NCBI GenBank assembly: GCA_963760715.1
Contig: CAVXDY010000005.1
Coordinates: 62,001 to 126,000, forward strand
DNA: 64,000 nt
Source of the DNA: CAVXDY01 sp963760715
GTDB taxonomy: Bacteria; Actinomycetota; Thermoleophilia; Miltoncostaeales; Miltoncostaeaceae
Direction of reading: 5' to 3'
The first letter of the stretch is position 1. Each line of letters begins with the position of its first letter. Below are positions 47,527-56,887 of the stretch, one piece after another. The notes beneath the pieces are model-generated. The model was given only the letters and a program-made list of their open reading frames with translations, was not told where the DNA came from and searched no databases. Both the position numbers and the translations under genes were made by a program.

Positions 47527-48291
47527 GTGGCCCTGCTCACCCGCCTGCGCACGGCGCGGACCGCCCTCGGGCTGGGCCGCTCCGTCCGCCCCGAGCCCGT
47601 GCGCCGGGGCGGCGAGGTGCCCGAGTCCGTGGCCATCATCATGGACGGCAACGGGCGCTGGGCGCGCGAGCGGCACCTGCCCGTGGGCGCCGGGCACCGC
47701 GCCGGGGCGCGGGCCCTGAAGCGCGTGGTGCGGGCCGCGGCCGATACGGGAATCAAGGACCTCACGGTCTTCTCGTTCTCCACCGAGAACTGGTCGCGCC
47801 CCGACGACGAGGTCGGGGACCTGATGGGCCTGTTCTGCGAGCTGATCGACCGGGAGGTGCCCGAGCTGAACGAGGAGCGGGTGAGCATCCGCTTCATCGG
47901 GCGCTGCGACGAGCTCGACGACGAGCTGCGCGCCAAGATCGCCCAGGCCGAGGCGACCACGGCGGGCAACGACCGCCTGCGCCTCTTCGTGGCCATGAAC
48001 TACGGCGGCCGGCGGGAGATCGTGGACGCCGCGCGGCGGTTCGCGGCCGAGAGCGGGCCCGACGCGGGCGAGGAGGAGTTCGCCCGTCACCTCTACGCCC
48101 CCGACCTGCGCGACCCCGAGCTGCTCATCCGCACCAGCGGCGAGCAGCGCCTGTCGAACTTCCTGCTCTGGCAGTGCGCCTACGCCGAGATGCACTTCTC
48201 GGACCGCCTGTGGCCCGACTTCGGGCCCGAGGACCTGGATCTCGCCCTCGCCGACTACGCGGGCCGGCACCGCCGGTTCGGCGGGCGGTGA
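47527..48291 (+). CDS. uppS: isoprenyl transferase (undecaprenyl diphosphate synthase type)
   Basis: A 254-residue cis-prenyltransferase making the C55 lipid carrier (or a similar polyprenyl diphosphate) for wall synthesis. Motifs: VAIIMDGNGRWARERHLPVGAGHRAG with the catalytic Asp, DLTVFSFSTENWSRP, and LLIRTSGEQRLSNFLLWQCAYAEMHF. The GTG start is immediately after the inverted-repeat element. Chain length cannot be told from sequence alone. Confidence 0.94.
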   Translation: MALLTRLRTARTALGLGRSVRPEPVRRGGEVPESVAIIMDGNGRWARERHLPVGAGHRAGARALKRVVRAAADTGIKDLTVFSFSTENWSRPDDEVGDLMGLFCELIDREVPELNEERVSIRFIGRCDELDDELRAKIAQAEATTAGNDRLRLFVAMNYGGRREIVDAARRFAAESGPDAGEEEFARHLYAPDLRDPELLIRTSGEQRLSNFLLWQCAYAEMHFSDRLWPDFGPEDLDLALADYAGRHRRFGGR

Positions 48292-49091
48292 CGACCGGGT
48301 CCCTCTCGAGCCGCGTGCTCGTGGCGGTCCCCGGCATCGCCCTCGCCATCGCGGCGGTGGCGCTGGGCGGCCCGCTGTTCGCGTTCGCGGCCGCCCTGGT
48401 CGCGGTGCTGGGGCTGTACGAGCTCTACAGCCTGACCGCGGCCGCGCGGCCGCTGCGGTGGGCGGGGTACCTCGGCACGCTCCTGATCGTGGCGCTCGCC
48501 TACGGCTCGGACGACGCGGAGCGCGGCATCCTGGCCGGCCTCGGCCTCGCGCTCGCCCTGGTGGCCGTCGCCGCCCTGATCCTGTCCCGTCGCGACGACA
48601 TCACCACGCGCATGGCCACGACCCTCATGGGCGTCGTCTACCTGGGCCTCCCGATGGGGATCCTCGTGGCGCTGCGGGAGCTTCCCGACGGCGCGGGCGC
48701 CGTGGCCAACGTGCTGGTCGGCGTGTGGGTGTTCGACACCGCCTCGTATCTGGGCGGCCGCATGTGGGGCCGCATCCCGATCGCGCCGCGCACCTCGCAG
48801 AAGAAGACGGTGGAGGGGGCGCTCATCGGCGGCGCGTCGGCGATCCTCGCGGTGTGGGTGGCCGGGCTCTACATGGACTGGCTCGGGGGCTGGGAGTCGC
48901 TGCTGCTGGGCCTGGTCATCTCGCTGGCGGCATTCCTGGGGGACCTCTTCGAGTCGGTGCTGAAGCGGGACGCCGGCGCGAAGGACTCGGGGCGCCTGCT
49001 GCTGGGTCACGGCGGGGTGCTCGACCGCTTCGACGGCCTGCTGTTCGCCGCGGTGGCCGCCTACTTCGTGACCGTCTGGGTGGTCTACTGA
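48288..49091 (+). CDS. cdsA: phosphatidate cytidylyltransferase
   Basis: A 267-residue polytopic membrane enzyme making CDP-diacylglycerol from phosphatidic acid and CTP. There are about seven hydrophobic segments. The C-terminal signature SVLKRDAGAKDSGRLLLGHGGVLDRFD, with its Lys, Asp and His positions, is complete. GTG start in GTGA overlap with uppS. PgsA at 56975 uses its product. Confidence 0.93.
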   Translation: MTTGSLSSRVLVAVPGIALAIAAVALGGPLFAFAAALVAVLGLYELYSLTAAARPLRWAGYLGTLLIVALAYGSDDAERGILAGLGLALALVAVAALILSRRDDITTRMATTLMGVVYLGLPMGILVALRELPDGAGAVANVLVGVWVFDTASYLGGRMWGRIPIAPRTSQKKTVEGALIGGASAILAVWVAGLYMDWLGGWESLLLGLVISLAAFLGDLFESVLKRDAGAKDSGRLLLGHGGVLDRFDGLLFAAVAAYFVTVWVVY

Positions 49092-49095
49092 CCGG

Positions 49096-50142
49096 ATGAA
49101 CCTGGAGCTGCTGAGCGAGCTGTGCGAGACCCCCGGCCCGTCCGGTCGCGAGGAGCACATCCGGCGGGTGGTGCGGCGCGAGCTGGAGCCGCTCGCCGCG
49201 GAGGTCTCCGTCGACCCGCTCGGGAACCTCGTCGCCCTCCGGCCGGGCCGGGGCGGGCCGCGGCTGATGCTGTCGGCCCACATGGACGAGATCGGGTTCA
49301 TGGTGACGCACGTCGACGACGCGGGATTCCTGCGCCTGATCACCCTGGGCGGCTTCGACCCGAAGACCCTCACCGCCCAGCGCGTGGTGGTCCACGGCCG
49401 GGAGGACCTCGTGGGGGTGATGGGGTCCAAGCCCGTGCACCTGATGTCCGACGCCGACAAGCGCCGCGCCCCGAAGCTCGAGGACTACCTGGTCGACGTG
49501 GGGCTCCCGGTCGATCGGGTGCGCGAGCTGGTGCGCCCCGGGGATGTGGTCACGCGCGAGCGGACCCTGGCGCGGCTGGGCGACCTCGTCACCTGCAAGA
49601 GCCTCGACAACCGGGCGGGGCTCTACGTGATGATCGAGGCGCTGCGGGCGCTGGGAGAGCACGACTGCGAGGTGGTCGCGGTGGCCAGCGTGCAGGAGGA
49701 GGTGGGCCTGCGGGGCGCCCGCGTGGCCACCTCCCGCGTGCGGCCCGACATCGGCCTGGCCATCGACACCACGCTGGCGAACGACGTCGCCGACGCCAAG
49801 CCCCACGAGCGCATCACCGCCCTCGGCGCGGGCGCGGCCGTCAAGGTCTACGACGCGGGGACGATCGTCCCCCGGCGGGTCGTGGAGCACCTGGTCGCGG
49901 TGGCCGGGGAGCGCGCCATCCCGCACCAGCTCGAGGTGATGACGCGCGGCAGCACCGACACCCGCGAGCTGGCGCTGGGCGGCGAGGGCGCGCCGGCCGG
50001 GTGCGTCTCGATCCCCACGCGGTACATCCACCAGGTCGTCGAGACCTGCCATCCCGGTGACATCGACGCCTGTGTCAGCCTTGTCACGGCCTTCTGTGAG
50101 ACGGCCCAGACCCTCGTGGAGCCCGGCCTCAGCCGAACGTGA
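49096..50142 (+). CDS. M42-family metallo-aminopeptidase
   Basis: A 348-residue zinc peptidase of the glutamyl aminopeptidase/endoglucanase M (TET) family. It opens LLSELCETPGPSGREEHIRRVV. Metal and catalytic residues appear in LSAHMDEIGFMV, LDNRAGLYVMIEAL, ASVQEEVGLRGARVA, AIDTTLANDV and IPTRYIHQVVET. It trims peptides in the cytoplasm as a large assembly. Its last 14 bases overlap the end of the convergent DipZ-like gene. Confidence 0.92.
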   Translation: MNLELLSELCETPGPSGREEHIRRVVRRELEPLAAEVSVDPLGNLVALRPGRGGPRLMLSAHMDEIGFMVTHVDDAGFLRLITLGGFDPKTLTAQRVVVHGREDLVGVMGSKPVHLMSDADKRRAPKLEDYLVDVGLPVDRVRELVRPGDVVTRERTLARLGDLVTCKSLDNRAGLYVMIEALRALGEHDCEVVAVASVQEEVGLRGARVATSRVRPDIGLAIDTTLANDVADAKPHERITALGAGAAVKVYDAGTIVPRRVVEHLVAVAGERAIPHQLEVMTRGSTDTRELALGGEGAPAGCVSIPTRYIHQVVETCHPGDIDACVSLVTAFCETAQTLVEPGLSRT

Positions 50143-51892
50143 AGGAGTAGGCGCGCGTGCCCGGCGCGAGCTCGATGCGCACGCGCCCGTGGGAGGGCCG
50201 GGGAAGCTCCAGCAGCCGGTACAGGCGGGGGCCGGTCACGACCAGCCTCCCTCCCGGCCCCAGGTCGCGCCCGGCCTCGCGGGCCGTGGGCGCACGGCCG
50301 TCCAGCAGCACCCTGCCCACCCGCCGCCCGCCCGCCCCGTCCAGCACCAGGTAGACGTCCCTGGCGGTGAAGCTCAGCTCGAGGGCGGCGTGCCGGCCGG
50401 CCTGGTCCGCCTCCGCGCCCACGGTCCAGTCGCCGTCCAGGGCGACGTGGTCCGGCGGGAGGGTGGCCGGAGCGCGGTAGGCGGCCCGGCCCGGCCGGAG
50501 CGCCTGACCCGGCGCGAGCCGCTGGATCCGGGCGGCTCCCACGTAGGTCTCGGGGGTGATCGCGGCGTGCCCGGGCGCTGCGTCGCCAGTCACGGCCGCG
50601 GCGTCCGGGCTGCCGGCCGGCACCGCCAGGGCGCGCCGCACCAGCGCCTCGGTGCGGGCGTCGTCGCCCTCGCCCACGTGCAGGTCGCGCACCTCCCCGT
50701 TGCGGTCGATCAGATACGTGGTGGGCCAGTAGCGCGTGCCGTAGGCGTCCCAGGTCGCGTACTTCGGGTCGAGGACCACCGGATATCGGATGCCCAGGTC
50801 GCGCACGGCCCGCCCCACGTTCCCGGGATCGGCCTCGAAGAGGAACTCGGGCGTGTGCACCCCCACCACCGTCAGGCCGGCGTCGCGGTAGCGCTCGTCC
50901 AGGGCCTCCAGGAAGGGGATCGTCCGCAGGCAGTTGATGCAGGAGTAGGTCCAGAAGTCGAGCAGCACCACCCGGCCGCGCAGCTCGGAGATCGTGAGCG
51001 GGGCGCCGCCGGTGTTGAAGGTCGCCGAGATGCCGCGCAGCTCGGGGGCGGGCCCGGCGTCCGGCAGGCCGAGGTCGGTGGGCCCCCCCTCGGGCCTGGT
51101 CCCGCGGGCCGCGGCCAGGAACGGCGGGATGTCGGTCGCCGCCCCGCGGATGCGCAGGCCGGCGAGCTCGTGATCGACCGCCGAGGTCCGCTCGAGGGCC
51201 TGGAGGGAGCTCGTGTACCCGGGCACGTCCTGGACCAGGGCCGTGGTCAGCCGCGTATCGAGGCCCAGCAGCAGCACCACGCCCGCGGCGACCATCAGGA
51301 CGCCGAGGGCCGGGCGCGCCGCCGCCCCCGCCCGCCCGCGCAGCCGGCTCACCAGGCGCTGCCCCCCCGCGGCGATGATGCACAGCGGGAGGATCGCGCC
51401 CAGGGCGTACGCCGTGAGGGTGGCGAAGGCCCGCGGGCCGGCCTCGCCGGTGGCCGCGACGGCGGCGATGGCGGCGAAGACCGGCCCCGCGCAGGGCGTC
51501 CACACCAGCCCCAGGGCCACTCCCACCAGAAGGCCGCCGGCCAGCCCCGAGCGCGTGCGCGGGATGCGCTCGCCCAGCCGGGCGACGGGCGCGAGGGCCC
51601 GTGCCATGCCGTCGCCGAGCGCGGGCACCACCAGCGCGACCCCGAACGCGATCAGGGCCGCGATGGCCAGGTCCCGCAGGACGTCCGGGCTCAGGCCCAG
51701 GTTGCGGAGGGCCATGGTGAGCGCGAGCGTGAAGATCACGAACGACGCGACGAAGCCCGCCGCGATGCCCACCACGCGGCGCGCGCCGCCTCCGGCCGAG
51801 CCCGCCAGCACCACCGGGAGCGCCGGGAGCACGCAGGGCGAGAGGGCGGTCACGACGCCGGCGACGAACGCCACGACGATGAGGATCAGCAC
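50129..51892 (-). CDS. DipZ-like fusion: CcdA membrane domain plus TlpA thioredoxin domain
   Basis: A 587-residue protein for thiol-disulfide exchange across the membrane. Residues 1-240 are a CcdA/DsbD-type domain of about six helices with LSPCVLPALPVVL and WTPCAGPVFAAI, whose cysteines carry electrons. Residues about 270-430 form a TlpA-like thioredoxin domain with the active site FWTYSCINCLRTIPFLEAL. The C-terminal 150 residues are a beta-sandwich of the DipZ type. The start at 51892 (GTG) gives a membrane segment at once (VLILIVVAFVAGVVTALSPC). Divergent from dxr. Confidence 0.9.
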   Translation of the reverse strand: MLILIVVAFVAGVVTALSPCVLPALPVVLAGSAGGGARRVVGIAAGFVASFVIFTLALTMALRNLGLSPDVLRDLAIAALIAFGVALVVPALGDGMARALAPVARLGERIPRTRSGLAGGLLVGVALGLVWTPCAGPVFAAIAAVAATGEAGPRAFATLTAYALGAILPLCIIAAGGQRLVSRLRGRAGAAARPALGVLMVAAGVVLLLGLDTRLTTALVQDVPGYTSSLQALERTSAVDHELAGLRIRGAATDIPPFLAAARGTRPEGGPTDLGLPDAGPAPELRGISATFNTGGAPLTISELRGRVVLLDFWTYSCINCLRTIPFLEALDERYRDAGLTVVGVHTPEFLFEADPGNVGRAVRDLGIRYPVVLDPKYATWDAYGTRYWPTTYLIDRNGEVRDLHVGEGDDARTEALVRRALAVPAGSPDAAAVTGDAAPGHAAITPETYVGAARIQRLAPGQALRPGRAAYRAPATLPPDHVALDGDWTVGAEADQAGRHAALELSFTARDVYLVLDGAGGRRVGRVLLDGRAPTAREAGRDLGPGGRLVVTGPRLYRLLELPRPSHGRVRIELAPGTRAYSFTFG

Positions 51893-51906
51893 GGACCACG
51901 ACGGTA

Positions 51907-51949
51907 CGCCCGCGGGGACCGGACGGGCCCCGGACGGGGTCCGCGGGCG
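51907..51949. repeat. inverted repeat between the DipZ-like gene and dxr
   Basis: CGCCCGC (51907-51913) pairs with GCGGGCG (51943-51949), and GGACC (51916-51920) with GGTCC (51938-51942), leaving a GG bulge and a 17-nt loop. It lies in the 75-bp divergent intergenic region and could be an operator or simply a GC-rich fold. Confidence 0.4.
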
Positions 51950-51955
51950 CCTCGC

Positions 51956-51961
51956 TACACT
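51956..51961 (+). promoter_or_regulatory. -10 box of dxr
   Basis: TACACT is followed by 6 nt and the GTG at 51968, giving a probable leaderless start for the dxr-rseP unit. Confidence 0.45.
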
Positions 51962-51967
51962 CGCTCG

Positions 51968-53086
51968 GTGACACGCGTACTCGTGCTGGGGTCCACCGGA
52001 TCCATCGGGGTCCAGGCCCTCGAGGTCATCCGGGCGGCCGGCGATCTGGAGGCCTGCGGGCTCGCCTGCCGCGGGAGCCTGGCCGAGATGGAGGCCCAGG
52101 CGGCGGCCCACGGCGTGCGCCACACCGCCTGCGCGGCCGGCGGCGGGACCGTGCCGCACGACCCCGGCCTCGCGGCGCTCATCGACGCCGCGCAGCCCGA
52201 CCTGGTCCTGAACGCCCTCGTGGGCGCGGCGGGCCTGCGGCCGACGCTGGCGGCCCTCGACCGCGGGGTTCCCGTGGCGCTCGCCAACAAGGAGAGCCTG
52301 GTGGCCGGCGGCGACCTCGTCGCGGCCGCGCGGGCGCGCACCGGCGCCGCGCTGGTGCCGGTCGACTCCGAGCACTCGGCCATGTTCCAGCTCATGGCGG
52401 GCGTGCCGCCGGAGCGGGTGACGGCGGGGATCCTGACCGCGTCCGGGGGGCCGTTCCGGGGGCGGGCCGCCGACGAGCTGCGGGCCGTGACGCCCGCCGA
52501 CGCGCTGCGGCATCCCACCTGGACGATGGGCGCGAAGATCACGATCGACTCGGCGACGCTCATGAACAAGGGCCTGGAGGTGATCGAGGCCCATCACCTG
52601 TTCGGGCTCGGCTACGACCGGATCGAGGTGGTGGTGCATCCGCAGTCGATGGTCCACGCCATGGTCCGCCTGGACGACGGCAGCCTGCTGGCCCACTGCG
52701 GGCCCCCCGACATGCGCGTGCCCATCGGCTACGCCCTGAGGCACCCCGAGGCGCCCCCCACGGGCGCTCCGATGGACCTGGTGGGACGCCGCCTGGACTT
52801 CGAGGCGCCCGACGAGGACGCCTTCCGGTGCCTGCCGCTCGCGCGGGAGGCGGGGCGGGCCGGCGGCACCGCACCCACCGTCCTGAACGCCGCCAACGAG
52901 GTCGCCGTGGCCGGGTTCCTGGCCGAGCGGGTCGGCTTCCTGGACATCCCCCGGGTGGTCGAGGCCGCGCTCGAGGCCGTGCCGGCGCGGCCGGCGGACA
53001 CGCTCGAAGCCGTGCTCGACGCCGACGCCCGGGCACGGGTGGCCGCCGAGGCCGCCATCGACCGGTCCCTGGCGGTGCCCGCGTGA
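51968..53086 (+). CDS. dxr: 1-deoxy-D-xylulose 5-phosphate reductoisomerase
   Basis: A 372-residue NADPH- and metal-dependent enzyme, the second step of the MEP isoprenoid pathway. VLVLGSTGSIGVQALEVI binds NADPH, ALANKESLVAGGDLV and PVDSEHSAMFQLM hold metal ligands, and ILTASGGPFRG with HPTWTMGAKITIDSATLMNKGLEVIEAHHLF complete the active site. The GTG start has a -10 box 6 nt upstream. It overlaps rseP by GTGA. Confidence 0.95.
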   Translation: MTRVLVLGSTGSIGVQALEVIRAAGDLEACGLACRGSLAEMEAQAAAHGVRHTACAAGGGTVPHDPGLAALIDAAQPDLVLNALVGAAGLRPTLAALDRGVPVALANKESLVAGGDLVAAARARTGAALVPVDSEHSAMFQLMAGVPPERVTAGILTASGGPFRGRAADELRAVTPADALRHPTWTMGAKITIDSATLMNKGLEVIEAHHLFGLGYDRIEVVVHPQSMVHAMVRLDDGSLLAHCGPPDMRVPIGYALRHPEAPPTGAPMDLVGRRLDFEAPDEDAFRCLPLAREAGRAGGTAPTVLNAANEVAVAGFLAERVGFLDIPRVVEAALEAVPARPADTLEAVLDADARARVAAEAAIDRSLAVPA

Positions 53087-54165
53087 ACATCGCCCTCTTC
53101 GTCGGGATCCTGATGGGCCTGGTGGTCGTGCACGAGGCGGGCCACATGGTGGTCGCCAAGCTCTGCGGCATGCGCGTGGAGCGGTTCATGATCTTCATGG
53201 GCAGGCCGATCTGGTCGTTCACCCGCGGCGAGACGGAATACGGCATCGGCTGGCTCCCGCTCGGTGGCTACGTGAAGATCAGCGGGATGACGCGGGAGGA
53301 GGAGCTCCCGGAGGAGGTGAAGCCGCGCGCCTACTGCAACGCCACCTTCACCCGGAAGTTCCTCACCATCTTCGCCGGCCCGGCCGTGAACATCGTGCTG
53401 GCCTTCGTCCTCTTCGCCGTCATCTTCTGGATCGGCGCCCCCACCCTCGGTGACCCCACGAGCCAGATCGGGTTCGTGACGCCGAACACGCCCGCGAAGT
53501 CGATCGGCCTGACGGCCGGGGACCGGCTGGTGTCGGTCAACGGCGTCCCCGCCACCGGCATCGCCGGCGTACTCGCGGTCCAGAAGGAGCTGCAGAGCAA
53601 GCCGGGCCGGCCGGTGACGGTGGTCTTCACGCGCGACGGGAATCGCTTCGAGAAGACGACCACCACCGCGGTCGTCACGGACGGCGGTCGCCGGATCGGG
53701 CGGCTCGGCTTCAGCTTCTACCAGCCGCAGTACTCGACCAGGTACGGCTTCTTCGAGGGCCTGCAGAAGGGCGGCCAGCTCACCGGGGAGGTGATCAAGG
53801 CCTCGGTCTCGGCCCTGGGCCGCCTGTTCGTGAGCTCGCAGGCCCGGAGCCAGGTGAACAGCGTCGTGGGGGTCGGCGCCGTGTTCAACAAGGTCGCCAA
53901 CCAGGGGGCGATCCGCATCCTCCAGATCGCCGCGCTCATCAGCCTGGCGCTCGGCGTGTTCAACCTGCTGCCGTTCCTGCCCCTCGACGGGGGGCACATC
54001 CTGTTCGCGGCCATCGAGCGCCTCAGGGGATCGGCGCTGCCCCGCGGCACCTTCGAGAAGGCCTCGTTCGTGGGGATGGCGCTGATCCTGGTGGTGTTCT
54101 TCATCGCAATCCAGAACGACATCTCGCTGATCCGCGACGGCACCCTCAACGACATCGGGCGCTAG
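53083..54165 (+). CDS. RseP/M50-family site-2 membrane protease
   Basis: A 360-residue intramembrane zinc protease. The HExxH motif is in VVVHEAGHMVVAKLCGM and the third ligand in FLPLDGGHILFAAIER. One PDZ domain (FVTPNTPAKSIGLTAGDRLVSVNGVPATG) lies between hydrophobic segments. Such proteases cut anti-sigma factors or leftover signal peptides. The dxr-rseP-ispG order is common in Actinobacteria. GTG start. Confidence 0.93.
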   Translation: MNIALFVGILMGLVVVHEAGHMVVAKLCGMRVERFMIFMGRPIWSFTRGETEYGIGWLPLGGYVKISGMTREEELPEEVKPRAYCNATFTRKFLTIFAGPAVNIVLAFVLFAVIFWIGAPTLGDPTSQIGFVTPNTPAKSIGLTAGDRLVSVNGVPATGIAGVLAVQKELQSKPGRPVTVVFTRDGNRFEKTTTTAVVTDGGRRIGRLGFSFYQPQYSTRYGFFEGLQKGGQLTGEVIKASVSALGRLFVSSQARSQVNSVVGVGAVFNKVANQGAIRILQIAALISLALGVFNLLPFLPLDGGHILFAAIERLRGSALPRGTFEKASFVGMALILVVFFIAIQNDISLIRDGTLNDIGR

Positions 54166-54172
54166 TCCGTCC

Positions 54173-54178
54173 TAGAGT
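54173..54178 (+). promoter_or_regulatory. -10 box of ispG
   Basis: TAGAGT is followed by 7 nt and the ATG at 54186, in the 20-bp gap after rseP. It may add a leaderless transcript. Confidence 0.4.
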
Positions 54179-54185
54179 TCAGCCC

Positions 54186-55433
54186 ATGAGCTCCGCGCCC
54201 CGCCGCACCAGCCACCTCGCGCGCATCGGGGGCGTCAACCTCGGCGGCGGGGCGCCCGTCGTGGTGCAGTCGATGACCAACACCGACACGGCCGACGCCG
54301 AGGGCACCGCCCGGCAGGTGGCCGAGCTCGCCGAGGCGGGCTCCGAGGTGGTGCGCATCACGGTCAACAACCGCGCCGCCGCGGCGCGGGTCACCGAGAT
54401 CCGCGACCGCCTGCGCGACCAGCACGGCCTCGACACCCCGCTGATCGGGGACTTCCACTACAACGGCCACACGCTGCTGCGCGAGTTCCCGGACTGCGCC
54501 GACGCCCTCGCCAAGTACCGCATCAACCCGGGCAACGTGGGGCGCGGCGCCCGCCACGACTCCAACTTCGCGACCATGGTGCAGGCGGCCATCGACCATG
54601 CGAAGCCGGTCCGCATCGGGGTCAACGGCGGCTCGCTCGACCCGGAGCTGCTCGACGAGCTGATGGACGAGAACGGGAGGCGGGCCGAGCCCCTCGGCGC
54701 CGACGCCGTGGTGCGCCGGGCGATGGCCGAGAGCGCCCTCCGCTCGGCCGCCGCCGCGGAGGAGCTGGGCCTCGCCCCCGACCGGATCATCCTGTCGTGC
54801 AAGACGAGCCGGCTCCAGGACATGGTGGCCGTCTACCGCGACCTGGCCGCCCGCTGCGAGTACCCGCTGCACCTGGGCCTGACCGAGGCGGGGATGGGCA
54901 GCAAGGGCATCGTGTCGACGACCGCGGCCCTCGCGATCCTGCTGCAGGACGGGATCGGCGACACCATCCGCGCCAGCCTCACGCCGGAGCCGGGCGGCGA
55001 CCGGACCATCGAGGTGCGCGTGTGCCGGGAGCTGCTCCAGAGCCTGGGCCTGCGCCGCTTCCGCCCCGAGGTGACGGCCTGCCCGGGCTGCGGGCGCACG
55101 ACGAGCACGGTGTTCCAGGAGCTGGCCCAGACGATCGAGTGGCATCTGGAGCGGCGCATGGTGGAGTGGCGCTCGGAGCGTCCCGGCGTGGCCGGTCTGA
55201 AGGTGGCGGTCATGGGCTGCATCGTCAACGGCCCGGGGGAGAGCCGCGCGGCCGACATCGGCATCAGCCTGCCGGGGACCGGCGAGCAGCCCCGGGCCCC
55301 CGTGTACGTGGACGGCGAGAAGGCGCGCACCCTCGAGGGCCCCACGCTGGCCGAGGACTTCATCGCCATGGTCGAGGAGTACGTGGAGGCGCACTACCCG
55401 CGCGCCGGCGCGGCCGCGGCCGCCGCTCAGTAG
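54186..55433 (+). CDS. ispG: 4-hydroxy-3-methylbut-2-en-1-yl diphosphate synthase
   Basis: A 415-residue [4Fe-4S] enzyme converting MEcPP to HMBPP in the MEP pathway. The N-terminal TIM barrel shows PVVVQSMTNTDTADAEGTARQV, IGDFHYNGH, KYRINPGNVG and HLGLTEAGMGSKGIV. The cluster cysteines are in TACPGCGRTT and VMGCIVNGPGE. The last 7 bases overlap the convergent proS. Confidence 0.96.
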   Translation: MSSAPRRTSHLARIGGVNLGGGAPVVVQSMTNTDTADAEGTARQVAELAEAGSEVVRITVNNRAAAARVTEIRDRLRDQHGLDTPLIGDFHYNGHTLLREFPDCADALAKYRINPGNVGRGARHDSNFATMVQAAIDHAKPVRIGVNGGSLDPELLDELMDENGRRAEPLGADAVVRRAMAESALRSAAAAEELGLAPDRIILSCKTSRLQDMVAVYRDLAARCEYPLHLGLTEAGMGSKGIVSTTAALAILLQDGIGDTIRASLTPEPGGDRTIEVRVCRELLQSLGLRRFRPEVTACPGCGRTTSTVFQELAQTIEWHLERRMVEWRSERPGVAGLKVAVMGCIVNGPGESRAADIGISLPGTGEQPRAPVYVDGEKARTLEGPTLAEDFIAMVEEYVEAHYPRAGAAAAAAQ

Positions 55434-56836
55434 GCCCGGGCGACCACCGCCACGAGGGGCCCCTCGAGGTCGTCGGGGACGCCGCCGTCCGGGCGCTGCA
55501 GGCAGCGGACCGTGATGCCGTGCTCGGCGAGCCGGTCCTCGCCCTCGTCCCCGACCGCCTCCCACGGGATCCGCGCGAACCCGGTCCTCCCGGCCTCGAC
55601 GGCGTCCTCGATGGTCGCCACGGTCGCGGTGCGGGCGTCGCGGAAGGCCTCGGCCTCCGCCAGCAGGCCGGCCTGCACGGCCTCCAGCAACTCGCCCACG
55701 GCGCCCACGATGCCCGCGGCGGGCACGGGCTCCTTGCCGCGCGCGTCGCGCCGCACGACGGTGACGACGCCCTCCTTCAGGTCGCGGGGGCCGATCTCCA
55801 CCCGCACCGGAACGCCCTTCAGCTCCCAGTCGGTCACCCGCCGGCCGAAGCCCGTCGCCGTCTGGTCGTCCACGCGGGTCCGGATGCCCGCCGCCGACAG
55901 CTCGGCGGCGATCCGGCGGGCCTCGTCGGCCACGCCCTCCTCGTCGCGCACCACCAGCACCACCACCTGCACGTGGGCCGCCCTCGGCGGCACGCGCAGG
56001 CCGGCGTCGTCACCGTGGCACATGATCAGCCCGCCGACCATGCGGGTGGAGGTGCCCCACGAGGTGGTCCAGCAGTGCTCCAGGGTGCCGGTGTCGGCCA
56101 GGTAGTCGACGCCGAAGGCCCTCGCGAAGTTCTGGCCCAGCTCGTGGCTCGTGCCCATCTGGAGGGCCTTGCCGTCGCCCATGACGGCCTCGCACGCCAT
56201 CGTGTTGACCGCCCCGGCGAAGCGCTCGCGCGCCGTCTTCACGCCCACGAACACCGGGACGGCGAGCGTCTCCACCATGAAGGCCCGGTACACGTCGAGC
56301 AGGATCCGCCGGGCGTAGGCCGCGGCGTCCTCGCGCGTGGCGTGGGCCGTGTGCCCCTCCTGCCACAGGAACTCGGTGGTGCGCAGGAAGATCCGGGGGC
56401 GCAGCTCCCAGCGCACGACGTTGGCCCACTGGTTCAGCAGCAGCGGCAGGTCGCGGTACGACTGGATCCACTTCGCCATGAACTCGCCGAAGAGCGTCTC
56501 CGAGGTGGGGCGCACGACCAGGGGCTCCTCCAGCGGCTTGCCGCCCGCGACGGTCACCACGGCCAGCTCAGGGCTGAAGCCCTCCACGTGCTCCGCCTCA
56601 CGGCGCAGGTACGACTCCGGGATGAACAGGGGCATGTAGACGTTCTCGGCCCCGCAGGCCTTGATGCGGGCGTCCATGTCGGCCTGCATCCGCTCCCACA
56701 GGCCGAAGCCGTAGGGCCGGATGACCATCGTCCCGCGGGCCGGGCCGTTCTCGGCCAGCTCCGCCTTGGCGACCACCTCCTGGTACCACTGCGCGAAGTC
56801 CTGGTCGCGGGGGGTGAGCACGGGGGGCGGCGGCAT
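55427..56836 (-). CDS. proS: prolyl-tRNA synthetase, archaeal/eukaryote-like short type
   Basis: A 469-residue class II synthetase. Motifs: RPYGFGLWERMQADMDARI, YMPLFIPESYL, LVVRPTSETLFGEFMAKW and NQWANVVRWELRPRIFLRTTEFLWQEGHTAHAT. There is no editing insertion between motifs 2 and 3, and the C-terminal zinc-like domain places it with the archaeal-type ProRS that several bacterial groups use. A -10 box (TAGGAT, 56846-56851 minus) lies 9 nt before the ATG. A tRNA-Pro gene stands 51 bases upstream, divergently. Confidence 0.95.
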   Translation of the reverse strand: MPPPPVLTPRDQDFAQWYQEVVAKAELAENGPARGTMVIRPYGFGLWERMQADMDARIKACGAENVYMPLFIPESYLRREAEHVEGFSPELAVVTVAGGKPLEEPLVVRPTSETLFGEFMAKWIQSYRDLPLLLNQWANVVRWELRPRIFLRTTEFLWQEGHTAHATREDAAAYARRILLDVYRAFMVETLAVPVFVGVKTARERFAGAVNTMACEAVMGDGKALQMGTSHELGQNFARAFGVDYLADTGTLEHCWTTSWGTSTRMVGGLIMCHGDDAGLRVPPRAAHVQVVVLVVRDEEGVADEARRIAAELSAAGIRTRVDDQTATGFGRRVTDWELKGVPVRVEIGPRDLKEGVVTVVRRDARGKEPVPAAGIVGAVGELLEAVQAGLLAEAEAFRDARTATVATIEDAVEAGRTGFARIPWEAVGDEGEDRLAEHGITVRCLQRPDGGVPDDLEGPLVAVVARAY

Positions 56837-56887
56837 CGGTCGCGCATCCTAGTGTCCCCGGTGGCCCTGCGGTAAAGTCGTCCCTCT

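Noticed and set aside
51893..52744. N-terminal extension of the DipZ-like frame
   Set aside because: It is antisense to dxr, and the family's first membrane helix begins right at the GTG at 51892.
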